A stretch of 64,000 bases of DNA from Paenibacillus pinihumi DSM 23905 = JCM 16419. GTDB lineage: Bacteria; Bacillota; Bacilli; Paenibacillales; Paenibacillaceae. Each line of letters opens with the position of its first letter. The first letter of the stretch is position 1. Below the pieces are notes generated by a model that was not told the origin of the DNA, made no database searches, and saw only the letters and a list, made by a program, of their open reading frames with translations. This document shows positions 43,108 through 51,495 of the stretch, piece after piece. Made by a program: the position numbers and the translations under genes. Location: positions 1-64,000 of the forward strand of contig NZ_AULX01000020.1 of NCBI RefSeq assembly GCF_000422505.1, read 5' to 3'.

Positions 43108-43791
43108 TTAGCGTGTAGGTCTTCGCCGGATCTCTGCTAACTTTTTTTCGAAGGCATTCTCCATTTCTAAATAAGCGTTGCGCGCTTCTAGCTCCTTGAC
43201 CCGAAGTTTAAGACGCTCGTTCTCATCCAGTTCTTCCACTGGTTTATTGCGACCACGATGATCCCTAAGAGCCTCCTCACTGCCCGATTGATATTTACGA
43301 ACCCATGCATACACCTGTTGGTAGGACACATCGTATTTCTTCATAGCTTTCTGATAATCCAACTGATTTGCAAGGGTATACTGTACAATTTCTACGCGTT
43401 CTTCAAATGTAGTTTTACGTCCTTTATTCATCCCGGATTTTCCTTTACGAGTCGGTTTAAGTTCTTCCCTACTAGTATACTTGGAAATCCATTTCTTCAA
43501 AACGCTTTTATCTGAAATGTGGTACTGCTTGGTCGCTTCTCGTATGGAATACGTTCCGGATAGAACATCTCTAATCGCGGCTTGTTTGAGCTCTCTCGAG
43601 TATACTTTCCAGGCCCTGGATTCCTTTAATCCTTCATAACCCTCTGCTTCATATTTCCTTATCCAATCCTTGACGGTTTCGTTGTCGATCCCCAGTTGTT
43701 TCGCTTCATAATGAGGATTTGAATCATGTTGCAGGCATCTTTTTACAACGTCTAGTTTTACATCTAATGAAATTGGACTCCTTTTCGACAT
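43108..43791 (-). CDS. IS3 family (IS150-type) transposase OrfA
   Basis: A ~227-residue OrfA with two or more tandem HTH units: SLDVKLDVVKRCLQHDSNPH, KQLGIDNETVKDWIRKYEAE and VEIVQYTLANQLDYQKAMKK, then a leucine-zipper-like LKLRVKELEARNAYLEMENA. The start at 43791 follows GGGAG. A run of seven A then G on the minus strand (43141-43148) near its end is the likely -1 frameshift site that joins it to OrfB. Although this reading frame is intact, its partner is truncated, so the element is probably dead. Confidence 0.88.
   Translation of the reverse strand: MSKRSPISLDVKLDVVKRCLQHDSNPHYEAKQLGIDNETVKDWIRKYEAEGYEGLKESRAWKVYSRELKQAAIRDVLSGTYSIREATKQYHISDKSVLKKWISKYTSREELKPTRKGKSGMNKGRKTTFEERVEIVQYTLANQLDYQKAMKKYDVSYQQVYAWVRKYQSGSEEALRDHRGRNKPVEELDENERLKLRVKELEARNAYLEMENAFEKKLAEIRRRPTR
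43141..43148 (-). other. Programmed -1 frameshift site of the IS3 element
   Basis: AAAAAAAG on the minus strand lies where OrfA reads FEKKLAE. Slippage by -1 gives RKKVSRDPAKTYTLTFVRHV, which continues without a stop into OrfB. A7G/A6G is the usual slippery heptamer of IS3 elements. Confidence 0.75.
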
Positions 43792-43798
43792 CAAAAAA

Positions 43799-43859
43799 AC
43801 TCCCATCATGGTAGTAGTAGAAGTTTTGTTTTTTCTACTGTCTACTATGTTGGGAGCAT
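43799..43859. repeat. Imperfect inverted repeat upstream of OrfA
   Basis: CTCCCATCATGGTAGTAGTA near 43800 is imperfectly complementary to TACTGTCTACTATGTTGGGA ending at about 43858. It covers the left IS end and the leader of OrfA and may both contain the terminal repeat and sequester the ribosome site. Confidence 0.5.
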
Positions 43860-44057
43860 ATCATTAGCGCCAAGGGAACGGGTTATTTTCTAAAGTCTCG
43901 CTGGGAGGCTTCCCACCCAAAATGTTGTGCAGAGAGTCGGATGGCCGTCCGGCTCCTTTTTCTATCCTAATCTTTTCTATCCTAATCATAATATGGCTAT
44001 TTCATTCATGCGATTTATCTTCATCTCTATCCGCCAATACATCTCGCACTATTAGTT
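43860..44057. other. Spacer right of the IS3 element
   Basis: No gene. A hairpin with GGCTC/GAGTC arms at 43934-43955 followed by CTTTTTC could terminate plus-strand transcription, but no plus-strand gene precedes it. Confidence 0.4.
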
Positions 44058-44140
44058 TTACTTCCTGACCAACAGTGAGCAACACTCAACATGTGCCGTC
44101 TTCGGAAACATATATCCGCTGCGATTCCGAACATGGTTTC
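44058..44140 (-). pseudogene. rlmD-like methyltransferase 3'-end remnant A
   Basis: The minus strand reads IAADMFPKTAHVECCSLLVR K and a TAA stop at 44058-44060 (reading through GYMFPKTAHVECCSLL in the actual codons). This is the C-terminal signature of RlmD/RumA-type 23S rRNA m5U methyltransferases. It follows the rluA stop by only ~30 bases and has no upstream catalytic part. Confidence 0.7.
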
Positions 44141-44172
44141 TGATTTAAAAAGACAGATATCCTCGTCAACAG

Positions 44173-45102
44173 TTAATTTGAGGCAGAAGAAGGTTGTCGA
44201 AAAGGATTAAGAAACGGCTTGGGGATGTCTGTTTCAAAACGCAAGAGATCACCTTTTGTAGGATGTATAAAAGCTAACACACGAGCATGGAGACCGAGTC
44301 GTTTAATTACATTTAACTTCGAACCATATTTTTTATCCCCCACAATGGGATGTCCTATGTCTTGCATGTGGACGCGTATTTGATTTTTTCGCCCTGTTTC
44401 GAGTCGGACCTCCGCTAAGGTAAAGTTACTATTGGACTGAATAATTTTGTAATGTGTCACAGCGTGTTGACCGTCATTCGGACGATGACTGGAATACATT
44501 TTTAGTGTGCTGCTTTCTTTCAACCAAGACGAAATCGTGCCTTCCGTTTTCTTGATCTTTCCTTCAACCAAGGCAACGTATGTACGCTCCTTTACAGTGT
44601 CCTGCCAGGAGTTCTGAAGCAATTGCTGAACCCTCTCGCTCTTGGCGAACATCATCACACCGGAAGTATCTCGATCCAGACGATGAACAACAAAAACCCT
44701 GCTTCCAGGATCTTTAATTCGAACATGGGCCGTTAGCTGCCGGTAGGCTGTCATTTCGTTTTCTTGGGAAGAAGCGATCGACAGCAAACCGGCATTTTTC
44801 TGAATGACGATGATATCCTCGTCCTCATGCAGGATAGATAGCCCGACGAGCAGCGGTTCTTCAACAGGCTTATCCTTTCGAATGGTAACCGTTTGTCCAG
44901 GCACAAGAGGACAATTATATTCTGTCACGACCCGATCGTTGACCGTTACTTGTCCGCGGGCTAGTATGGCTTTAACGGAGTTCCGGCCGAGTTTGGATAG
45001 TTTTTGCAATAAAAAAAGCAGCAGTTCCGTCGGTTCTTTGACGGTATACTGACTGTAATTGGGACGGCTGACTTTAGGGTAGTTCGTTTTTTTCTTATGC
45101 AT
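44173..45102 (-). CDS. RluA family pseudouridine synthase
   Basis: A 309-residue enzyme that isomerises uridine in rRNA or tRNA. An S4-like RNA-binding domain occupies about residues 20-85 (LSKLGRNSVKAILARGQVTV). The catalytic motif HRLDRDTSGVMMFAK holds Asp near residue 143. KNAGLLSIASSQ and VRLETGRKNQIRVHMQDIGH are the other family motifs. The ATG follows AGGAGG. The gene stands between two decayed rlmD-like 3' ends, as if inserted at, or duplicated with, that target. The exact RNA target (RluD/RluB/YlyB-like) is not assigned. Confidence 0.92.
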   Translation of the reverse strand: MHKKKTNYPKVSRPNYSQYTVKEPTELLLFLLQKLSKLGRNSVKAILARGQVTVNDRVVTEYNCPLVPGQTVTIRKDKPVEEPLLVGLSILHEDEDIIVIQKNAGLLSIASSQENEMTAYRQLTAHVRIKDPGSRVFVVHRLDRDTSGVMMFAKSERVQQLLQNSWQDTVKERTYVALVEGKIKKTEGTISSWLKESSTLKMYSSHRPNDGQHAVTHYKIIQSNSNFTLAEVRLETGRKNQIRVHMQDIGHPIVGDKKYGSKLNVIKRLGLHARVLAFIHPTKGDLLRFETDIPKPFLNPFRQPSSASN

Positions 45103-45119
45103 AATCGGAACCTCCTGCT

Positions 45120-45535
45120 TTAATTGGTTAGTGAACAGTACTCAACATGATTCGTCTGAGGGAACACATCCACCGGCTGCACGCTCTCCAGGCAAACCCG
45201 TTTTCCAACAAGTACTTGCAATCCTTCGCAAGTGCCGACGGGTTGCACGATACATATACGAGCCGCTTGGGCTTCGCCTGGACCAGCGCCTCAAGCAATG
45301 GGCGCTCGCAGCCGGTGCGCGGCGGATCGACAACAACGACATCAGGCCGAATGTCCCTCCCGATCCACTCCGGCAGTAGCATCTCTGCACGTCCTTCATA
45401 GAACAGCGCATTGCCCACTTCGCTCTCCCGCGCATTATCTCTGGCGTCTTGCACCGCCTCCGGGATCATCTCAATCCCCTGGACCTCCCGCCCATGCGGA
45501 GCCAGCCACAAGCCAATTGTTCCCGTGTGCTTCAC
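45120..45535 (-). pseudogene. rlmD-like 23S rRNA (uracil-5-)-methyltransferase, truncated and frameshifted (remnant B)
   Basis: The 45128-45535 frame encodes the methyltransferase core: TGTIGLWLAPHGREVQGIEM, VVVVDPPRTGCERPLLEALV (motif IV with the catalytic region) and KRLVYVSCNPSALAKDCKYL. The catalytic cysteine of VSCNPS is present. After NGF the frame is lost; adding one base restores LESVQPVDVFPQTNHVEYCS LTN and a TAA at 45120-45122. The TRAM and N-terminal domains are absent upstream. A pseudogene, reading on the same strand as, and directly 5' of, rluA. Confidence 0.85.
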
Positions 45536-45668
45536 GTACGCGCTGGATCAGCCTGCGAGAATCCGGCATACGGTCAATTTTCGTAATGCTTTCCCCGCTC
45601 CGTTTCCAACTGTAATCTACTTAATATATCATAAACATTACCCTTTGCCCAACCACAATTCATGTTCG

Positions 45669-47159
45669 TCACGAGGTCGAAATCCCTTCAAGCGACGTCC
45701 AAATTTCTTCCATTTTACGAACACCATAAATAATCTGCTCCTCAGTCAAATGAGGGAATCTGAAATAAGCGCCATAACGGATAGAACCCCAATCCTCTTT
45801 TTGAACGCTCGTCTCCGGCCAACAAATCCCGCTCTCCAGACAGGCCTGCCGGTATTTTACATAGTCTTCCGCGCTGCCCCGCCACCAGCCGAACAGGTTC
45901 AATCCCGCATCCCCTTCCACCCAGTTGAACAGGCCGGACAGACGGCTGTCCAGCTGCTCGCGCAGCAGCTTGAACTTCTTGCCGTGCACGCGCTTCATTC
46001 TCCGCAAGTGGCGCTCATACTCACCGCTTTGCATCCAGGCCGCCAACGCCCGCTGTTCCAGCAGATTGCATGGATGCGGATCGAACAATGCTTTTGCTCT
46101 TGCATAGAGGCGAACCAGAGAAGCAGGCAATACTGCATAGCCGATTCTCACATGTGACAGCAGCGTGTTACTGAAGCTCCCGACATAAATCACCCGTTCC
46201 TCCCTGTCCAGCACCTTGAGCGGCTCCAGAGATTTGCCGCGGTGGCGGAATTCACTGTCATAATCATCTTCTATAATAAGCGCATTATGCCGTGACGCCC
46301 ATGCCAACAGTTCATGTCTGCGTTCCAATGACAGCACCGCACCCGTTGGGAACTGCCGGTTGGGAGTGACAAACAACAGCTTCGCATCCCAATCTTCCGG
46401 TATAATCCCCTCACTGTCTACAGGAGCGTGCAAGCATATGCCGCCCAAAGCCTGAAAAGCCCGGAGTGCTCCTCCATAACCGGGATTTTCGACAACGACC
46501 CTCTCTCCAGGGTTAATGAACAATTGAGCTGTCAAAGCCAACGCCTGCATGGAGCCATTAAATACAGCGATTTGCTGCGCATCCACGGCAATGCCTCTGG
46601 CACGGCGCACATATTGGGCGATGCTTTCCCTCAAGCCATCGTCACCCAATGTTGAAATCCGTGATCGGCTCCGCAGTCCATTCCCCTCAGCAAGTTGTCT
46701 GGACTCCGCATAGAGGAAACGATGCCATTCCTTGTCCGGGAACTCTGTCTCCGACCCCCATGCACCAAAATTAATGGTCTGTTTCTCGTTGCTCTGCACA
46801 TTCGAAGCTTCTTCTTCCTTCCATCCCTGCAGCTCATGGATACGCTGGCCCCAATCTGCAAGCAAATATTCACTTCTCCCAGGTGATTCACCTGTCCTAT
46901 GCTTGGGTGGCTGAAACGAGACAAAGGTTCCTTTCCCCACCCCGCCCGTGATATAGCCTTCAGAGGAAAGCATATCATATACCTGGCTGACGGTACCCCG
47001 TGACACATCATACATTGCAGCCAACTCACGGCTGGATGGCAGCCGGGTGCCGGCCTCCAGCACCCCCGAAACAATAGAGTCATATAGCGCATGATACAAC
47101 GCAAGCCGTTTCTTCGAAAACTTCTCCGTATATACATGATATGGGATGTGAAATTGCAT
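45669..47159 (-). CDS. MocR-type regulator (GntR HTH plus aminotransferase-like domain) lacking the PLP lysine
   Basis: A 496-residue MocR/GabR-type regulator. The GntR winged helix lies at about residues 10-80 (RLPSSRELAAMYDVSRGTVS, then VYDMLSSEGYITGGVGKGTF), followed by a class I aminotransferase-like domain with ENPGYGGALRAFQALGGICL, VTPNRQFPTGAVLSLERRHE and IIEDDYDSEFRHRGKSLEPL. In related proteins the next motif is YIGSFSKTL with the PLP-binding Lys; here the codons read YVGSFSNTLLSHVRIGY, with AAC encoding Asn. It is divergent from the split-barrel gene at 47285. It may bind PLP without a Schiff base or use another effector. Confidence 0.9.
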   Translation of the reverse strand: MQFHIPYHVYTEKFSKKRLALYHALYDSIVSGVLEAGTRLPSSRELAAMYDVSRGTVSQVYDMLSSEGYITGGVGKGTFVSFQPPKHRTGESPGRSEYLLADWGQRIHELQGWKEEEASNVQSNEKQTINFGAWGSETEFPDKEWHRFLYAESRQLAEGNGLRSRSRISTLGDDGLRESIAQYVRRARGIAVDAQQIAVFNGSMQALALTAQLFINPGERVVVENPGYGGALRAFQALGGICLHAPVDSEGIIPEDWDAKLLFVTPNRQFPTGAVLSLERRHELLAWASRHNALIIEDDYDSEFRHRGKSLEPLKVLDREERVIYVGSFSNTLLSHVRIGYAVLPASLVRLYARAKALFDPHPCNLLEQRALAAWMQSGEYERHLRRMKRVHGKKFKLLREQLDSRLSGLFNWVEGDAGLNLFGWWRGSAEDYVKYRQACLESGICWPETSVQKEDWGSIRYGAYFRFPHLTEEQIIYGVRKMEEIWTSLEGISTS

Positions 47160-47284
47160 AGCATTCCCGCCTCAATTTAAATGGTCTAATAAAGTTAATG
47201 TAAATTGGATCTTTTTAATTGTCAATAACTACAGTAAGCTGGGACTCAAATATATTGTTCTATGGATTGAGGAGGGGCTTGTCT
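47160..47284. promoter_or_regulatory. MocR/split-barrel divergent promoter region
   Basis: Contains AAATGGTCTAAT (about 47178) and AAATTGGATCTTT (about 47202), two similar elements in the same direction about 24 bases apart. MocR regulators usually bind such direct repeats. They are candidates for regulator binding, not proven sites. Confidence 0.4.
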
Positions 47285-47920
47285 ATGAGAAGAAAAGAAT
47301 TTGAATTGATGGATGCTGCTGAAACCGGACAATTCCTGCAGGAGATGACATTCGGTGTGCTGGGGACGATTCATGAGGATGGCTGGCCGGAACTGACTCC
47401 GCTGAATTTTGTCTATTTCAATGACTATATTTATTTCCACGGCAGCGTCGCCGGACGCAAAATTAAAAATATAAAAGCCAATCAGAAGGTCACCTTTTCG
47501 GTAGCCAAGGAGTATTCGATCATCCCTTCATATTTTACAGATCCGAAGCTTGCCTGTCCGGCGACCGCCTTTTTCAAATCGGTCATTATTAAGGGCGAGG
47601 CTGAACTATTAACCGACCTTGAAGAAAAAGCGGCTGCTTTGGGGGCGTTTATGCGGAAGCTTCAACCAGAGGGAGGGTACGCTCCAATTGATCCCGCAGA
47701 TCCGGACTATACCGGACAATTAAAAAGCACCTCGGTCGTGCGCATAACCGTCCGCGAGCTTTCAGCCAAGTATAAATTCGGACAAAACAAAAAAGCTCCG
47801 GAATTTGAACATATCCAAGAGCAGCTTGTGCAGCGCAATACTGAGCTTGATGCCCAGACGATTGCCATGATGGAAGCCTTCTGTCCCCATCACCAGAAAA
47901 AGGATGACAATCAGGCTTAA
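47285..47920 (+). CDS. FMN-binding split-barrel protein (pyridoxamine 5'-phosphate oxidase family)
   Basis: A 211-residue protein of the NimA/PPOX-like family starting MRRKEFELMDAAETGQFLQE, with the motif segments GVLGTIHEDGWPELTPLNFV and FNDYIYFHGSVAGRKIKNIK. Residues downstream add a helical C-terminal extension with HHQKKDD. Members bind FMN or haem and reduce nitroimidazoles or act in flavin-dependent chemistry; true pyridoxamine oxidase activity is unlikely. The ATG at 47285 follows GGAGGGG. It is divergent from the MocR gene and likely its target. A decayed relative lies at 15.3-15.7 kb. Confidence 0.9.
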   Translation: MRRKEFELMDAAETGQFLQEMTFGVLGTIHEDGWPELTPLNFVYFNDYIYFHGSVAGRKIKNIKANQKVTFSVAKEYSIIPSYFTDPKLACPATAFFKSVIIKGEAELLTDLEEKAAALGAFMRKLQPEGGYAPIDPADPDYTGQLKSTSVVRITVRELSAKYKFGQNKKAPEFEHIQEQLVQRNTELDAQTIAMMEAFCPHHQKKDDNQA

Positions 47921-47935
47921 TAATGGACAGACAAG

Positions 47936-47985
47936 CTGGCTGGTAAAGGAATGCCTTACTCACCAGCCAGAACCTAGTTTTTTCT
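47936..47985 (+). terminator. Terminator after the split-barrel gene
   Basis: CTGGCTGGT (47936-47944) pairs with ACCAGCCAG (47962-47970), followed at a short distance by TTTTTT. Confidence 0.7.
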
Positions 47986-48018
47986 AAACTTACTTAAATA
48001 TCCAGTCTTTATGTATGC

Positions 48019-48083
48019 AAAAAAATGCGCACCTTCCGTTAACCTCTATGTTTCACCAGGCTTAACGGGAAGTGCGCGCTTTA
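48019..48083 (-). terminator. Terminator of the DHA2 efflux gene
   Basis: On the minus strand GCGCACTTCCCGTTAA pairs with TTAACGGAAGGTGCGC with one bulge and is followed by TTTTTTTGC. Confidence 0.8.
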
Positions 48084-48122
48084 ACTTCTATTTAACGTTT
48101 CACTAGAATTGCATGGTCAGCC

Positions 48123-49610
48123 TTAGTGTGCATGAACCTGCTGCATTTCGCCTCCACTCTCAGGCTGAGTGCGTTTGAGGAAGAATAAGGCAAGTACGAG
48201 TGCGATCGCGACAAGACCCAGAGCAAGCAGGAATGCCTGTCTCATACCCGCAGCCAGTGATAGTGCCGGCAGATCTGCTGCTGCAACAGTTGCCGCAGCA
48301 TCAGAAGCATATTGAGCTGCTCCTGTTGTCATAATCGTAACCAGCAGGGCCATGCCGACTGCTCCACCAACCTGTTGAATGGTACCAACAATTGCAGTTC
48401 CATGCGGGTACAGAGCTGGTTTCAAACCATTAAGCCCATTGGTCATAACTGGCATCATCAGCATGGAAATACCAAGCATAAACAAGGTGTTCAGCAGCAT
48501 GATCGTGATATACGAAATGGACAGCGTCATGAACGCAAAGCCGACCAGACCGCCTGACAGCAGCAGCAATCCGACCAGCGCCAATCCTCTAGCTCCAAAA
48601 CGGTCAAACAGCCTTCCGGTGATTGGTGACATAATTCCCATAACAACCCCGCCCGGAAGCATGGCAAGTCCTGCTTCAAGCGGCGAGTAATGAAGGGCAT
48701 TCTGCAGGAAGATTGGAACAAGCATCATCGTTGAGAACATCGCCATCATGACAATCAGCATGATAATAACGGACAGGCTGAATGTAAATGATTTGAATGC
48801 GCGCAGATCAAGCATCGGCTGCTTCAAGGAAAGCTGACGCAAAACAAACCACAACAGAGCCACGCCACCCACCAGAATCGGAATCAGTACACCGGGACTG
48901 GACCAGTCCCCATGGCCCTCTCCTGCACTGCTGAAGCCATATACAATACCGCCGAAGCCAAATGCCGACAAAATTACCGATAGCGGATCAAGCTTCGTCG
49001 GATTGGATTCGGAGACGTTTTTCAATCTGAAAAATGCAAACAAAATGACGAAAATAGCAACCGGAAGAACGCTATAGAACAGCATCCGCCAGTTATAATG
49101 CGCAACAATAAAACCGGACAGCGTCGGTCCGATCGCCGGAGCGAACGTAATGACGATCCCAATCGTCCCCATTGCTGCCCCGCGCTTGGACATCGGAACA
49201 AGTGCGAACACGACATTCGTCAAAAGCGGGAACATTAGCGCAGTACCGCTAGCCTGAATAATTCTGCCTACAAACAGCGGCGGAAATCCGGAAGCAAGAG
49301 CAGCTATTAATGTCCCTGCCGTAAATAGCCCCATAGCCGTCAGGAACAAGCCTCTTGTCGTAAAGCGTTGAATCAAAAATGCGGTCGCCGGAATCAATAC
49401 GGCGATAACCAGCAAATATCCCGTTGACAGCCATTGTGCGGTATTTGGTGATACACCCAGGTCTGCCATAATCGGAGTGAGTGCGACGTTAAGCAGGGTT
49501 TCGTTCAGAATCGCAACGAACACGCCCAGTACCATCACAAGCACAATCAAACGATTGCTCTTGCTGCCAAAGGCGGACTGCTTTTCTTGTTTGTGAGCAG
49601 ATGAAGCCAA
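48123..49610 (-). CDS. DHA2 family MFS multidrug efflux transporter (EmrB/QacA-like)
   Basis: A ~495-residue transporter with about 14 hydrophobic helices, a property of the DHA2 subfamily. Conserved segments are NETLLNVALTPIMADLGVSP and AQWLSTGYLLVIAVLIPATA (with motif D1), the motif C-like APAIGPTLSGFIVAHYNWRM and the loop LFDRFGARGLALVG. It exports drugs or amphiphilic compounds by proton antiport. I use the TTG at 49610, which follows GAGAGGGG with eight bases spacing; an upstream frame to 49658 lacks a site. A hairpin terminator follows. No regulator gene is adjacent. Confidence 0.9.
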   Translation of the reverse strand: MASSAHKQEKQSAFGSKSNRLIVLVMVLGVFVAILNETLLNVALTPIMADLGVSPNTAQWLSTGYLLVIAVLIPATAFLIQRFTTRGLFLTAMGLFTAGTLIAALASGFPPLFVGRIIQASGTALMFPLLTNVVFALVPMSKRGAAMGTIGIVITFAPAIGPTLSGFIVAHYNWRMLFYSVLPVAIFVILFAFFRLKNVSESNPTKLDPLSVILSAFGFGGIVYGFSSAGEGHGDWSSPGVLIPILVGGVALLWFVLRQLSLKQPMLDLRAFKSFTFSLSVIIMLIVMMAMFSTMMLVPIFLQNALHYSPLEAGLAMLPGGVVMGIMSPITGRLFDRFGARGLALVGLLLLSGGLVGFAFMTLSISYITIMLLNTLFMLGISMLMMPVMTNGLNGLKPALYPHGTAIVGTIQQVGGAVGMALLVTIMTTGAAQYASDAAATVAAADLPALSLAAGMRQAFLLALGLVAIALVLALFFLKRTQPESGGEMQQVHAH

Positions 49611-49910
49611 TATGATTACCCCTCTCCATGATCCGGCAAGCCCGCAACATGCGGACATTCCATGCCGGAATGATTAATCTCGGCTGCTCGCAGCTTAAAA
49701 CTGCATGTTTATCTCTAGCAGCAACTGTAAGTTTACCGTATAAATAATAAATTAGCTATCCATTTCTGTTAACGCACGAACAAATTAAATTTTGACAATT
49801 CGTACGTAAAATGGTTGGCGCTGTTCAACAACCTCTCAGGGAATAGCTTGTTCAACTTAGTGCTATTTTAGCATGATGCAGCCAGCTGCATTTCTCACAG
49901 ATTGCTAAAA
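49611..49910. other. Promoter region of the DHA2 gene
   Basis: No gene is present. The stretch contains, near 49780-49815, GTACGAATT and AATTTGTTCGT in inverted orientation on either side of a T-rich core, which may be an operator for an unlinked regulator. I do not find a convincing promoter pair. Confidence 0.4.
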
Positions 49911-50276
49911 CTACTGACCGATGAGCACGAACACATTTCCATCGGGAGCCTCTATCACGGCCACATGCCCCGATTCGGTCTCAAAGGGAGTTTTAATCCA
50001 CTTCACCTCTCCATTTTGGCTCAAATGATGGTACACCTGCTGCACATCTTCAACCAGAATTTCTGCTTCCGTAAATTTATTCTGGGGATGATTGCTGAGC
50101 ACAAGCTCGGAGCTGTCTGCTTGAGGAAATTTCAGGCCGATTAGCGTCCAGACAAATCCATTGTCCATCGTCCGTTCAATCCGCCAATTTTCCGTTAAGC
50201 CCATTGCCGTGTAAAAGCCAAGCGATTTTTCCAAATCCTCTGCGTACATACAAACACATTCCAGCTTCTTGAACAT
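49911..50276 (-). CDS. VOC superfamily (glyoxalase-like) protein
   Basis: A 121-residue protein with the vicinal-oxygen-chelate fold pattern: MFKKLECVCMYAEDLEKSLG, FYTAMGLTENWRIER, FTEAEILVEDVQQVYHHLSQ and GHVAVIEAPDGNVFVLIGQ. A metal-binding Glu in the C-terminal strand (IEAPDGN) is present. Members include glyoxalases, dioxygenases and antibiotic-binding proteins, so no substrate is given. The ATG lies after AAAAGGGGCGG. Monocistronic by appearance. Confidence 0.88.
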   Translation of the reverse strand: MFKKLECVCMYAEDLEKSLGFYTAMGLTENWRIERTMDNGFVWTLIGLKFPQADSSELVLSNHPQNKFTEAEILVEDVQQVYHHLSQNGEVKWIKTPFETESGHVAVIEAPDGNVFVLIGQ

Positions 50277-50398
50277 CTGATGCCGCCCCTTTTATGTATG
50301 AAGAACAAATGTTTGCATTATGGATTTTACTACCTTCTTCTCTGAAAAGCAATCTAATTTTTATCCCATCCTTTTTGGCCGCATTTATAGATTTTTAT

Positions 50399-50433
50399 AA
50401 AAAAAGAACCGTCCGGGATATACCGGATGGTTC
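50399..50433 (-). terminator. Terminator after the squalene/phytoene synthase-like gene
   Basis: GAACCGTCCGG (50406-50416) pairs with CCGGATGGTTC (50423-50433) with one G-T pair; the minus strand continues TTTTTTT. Confidence 0.85.
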
Positions 50434-50461
50434 TCATGTCCTCATTAAAATATGGTATTAA

Positions 50462-51253
50462 TCAGGTAAGACTGTTGACCAGCTTCATGACTGCCTGTCT
50501 CGTCAATTTATTGCCGCCCGCGGCAATCAGATTCAACGTCGCATGAGCCAGCTTCAACGGTATTTTGCAAAATTCCAGCGCCGGACCGCCGTTGAGCTCT
50601 TCATTATACGCATCGCCAAGCTTCAGATTATTACGGGTATACTGGATCATCTCCTTGGAGCTCCAGCCCTCAGGAAAGAAATCCACGCCCCGCTTCAAAT
50701 CCTCATCCCGGTTGCGCAAAATATTAACCGCTTGCAATCCGCGCCCGAAAGCAACCGCTTTTAAAGGATCTGTTTGCGTCCCGTCATACCAATGCCAGAT
50801 TTCGGACAGCATCTCGCCGACCATACCTGCCACACTATACGTGTACGCATCTAAATCCTCTACAGTACGAATGCTCCAGCTCCGCTCGACCCAGTCAGCC
50901 ATTTGGCCCGCCATCTTGGACGTATAACGGAATACAACCTCAGAGACGGTATCCGGACACAGCTCTGCCCACTCCTGAAGCCTCCAGCTTACCTCCGGCA
51001 AAACCTCACGGTGAGGGGCCAGGTAGCGTTCAATTTCACCTGCTCCACCTTGCTCTGTTAGGATATGCTGTACGCCGCGCAGCAGCTCAATCTTCAATTC
51101 GTCCGCAATCGATTCATGATCTTCAATTTCATCTATAGCTCTCATGCACAAATAAGCAGAGGCTACAGCTTCCTTCAAACCTGGCACCAACCGATTAATA
51201 GGAATATAGAAGGTCCGGCTTGTTTCTTTCAGCACCATCATTGCGTCTTTCAA
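50462..51253 (-). CDS. Squalene/phytoene synthase family protein
   Basis: A ~263-residue trans-isoprenyl diphosphate synthase-like protein. The first Asp-rich motif reads MRAIDEIEDHE (DxxxD), and the second Asp-rich region reads LRNRDEDLKRGVDFF. KETSRTFYIPINRLVPG and LQAVNILRNRDEDL flank the helical fold. It would join two prenyl diphosphates head-to-head, but no carotenoid or hopanoid gene is adjacent, so the product is unclear. The TTG at 51253 follows GGAGG with 11 bases spacing; an ATG at 51241 or 51238 is an alternative start. Confidence 0.85.
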   Translation of the reverse strand: MKDAMMVLKETSRTFYIPINRLVPGLKEAVASAYLCMRAIDEIEDHESIADELKIELLRGVQHILTEQGGAGEIERYLAPHREVLPEVSWRLQEWAELCPDTVSEVVFRYTSKMAGQMADWVERSWSIRTVEDLDAYTYSVAGMVGEMLSEIWHWYDGTQTDPLKAVAFGRGLQAVNILRNRDEDLKRGVDFFPEGWSSKEMIQYTRNNLKLGDAYNEELNGGPALEFCKIPLKLAHATLNLIAAGGNKLTRQAVMKLVNSLT

Positions 51254-51446
51254 GAAAAATAATACCTCCATCGCGATACGCTGCTTTTTTATTTTCTACT
51301 TTTTATCATATCACATTTTGATAGGCACATGAAAATCGAATCCCCCGGGATTTGTGAAATACTATTGAAAATCGCATATTTTTAAACACTAGAGACATTT
51401 GAAATGTCGCAATGTGTAGAAAGAGGGTCAAAATGGAAGTGAAGCT

Positions 51447-51488
51447 TCATTCCCCTTCCCCAAATTCAGGAGCCCCGGCGTTCATCAT
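51447..51488 (-). other. Mini-ORF downstream of the ABC permease
   Basis: A 13-codon frame MMNAGAPEFGEGE follows the permease stop after GGAGG. The initiation signal is good but the product is tiny; it may be the start of a deleted fourth operon gene. Confidence 0.3.
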
Positions 51489-51495
51489 TCCTCCC

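Noticed and set aside
45411-46157. 248-codon plus-strand frame over the rlmD remnant and MocR gene
   Set aside because: It crosses two genes on the opposite strand and has no family resemblance.
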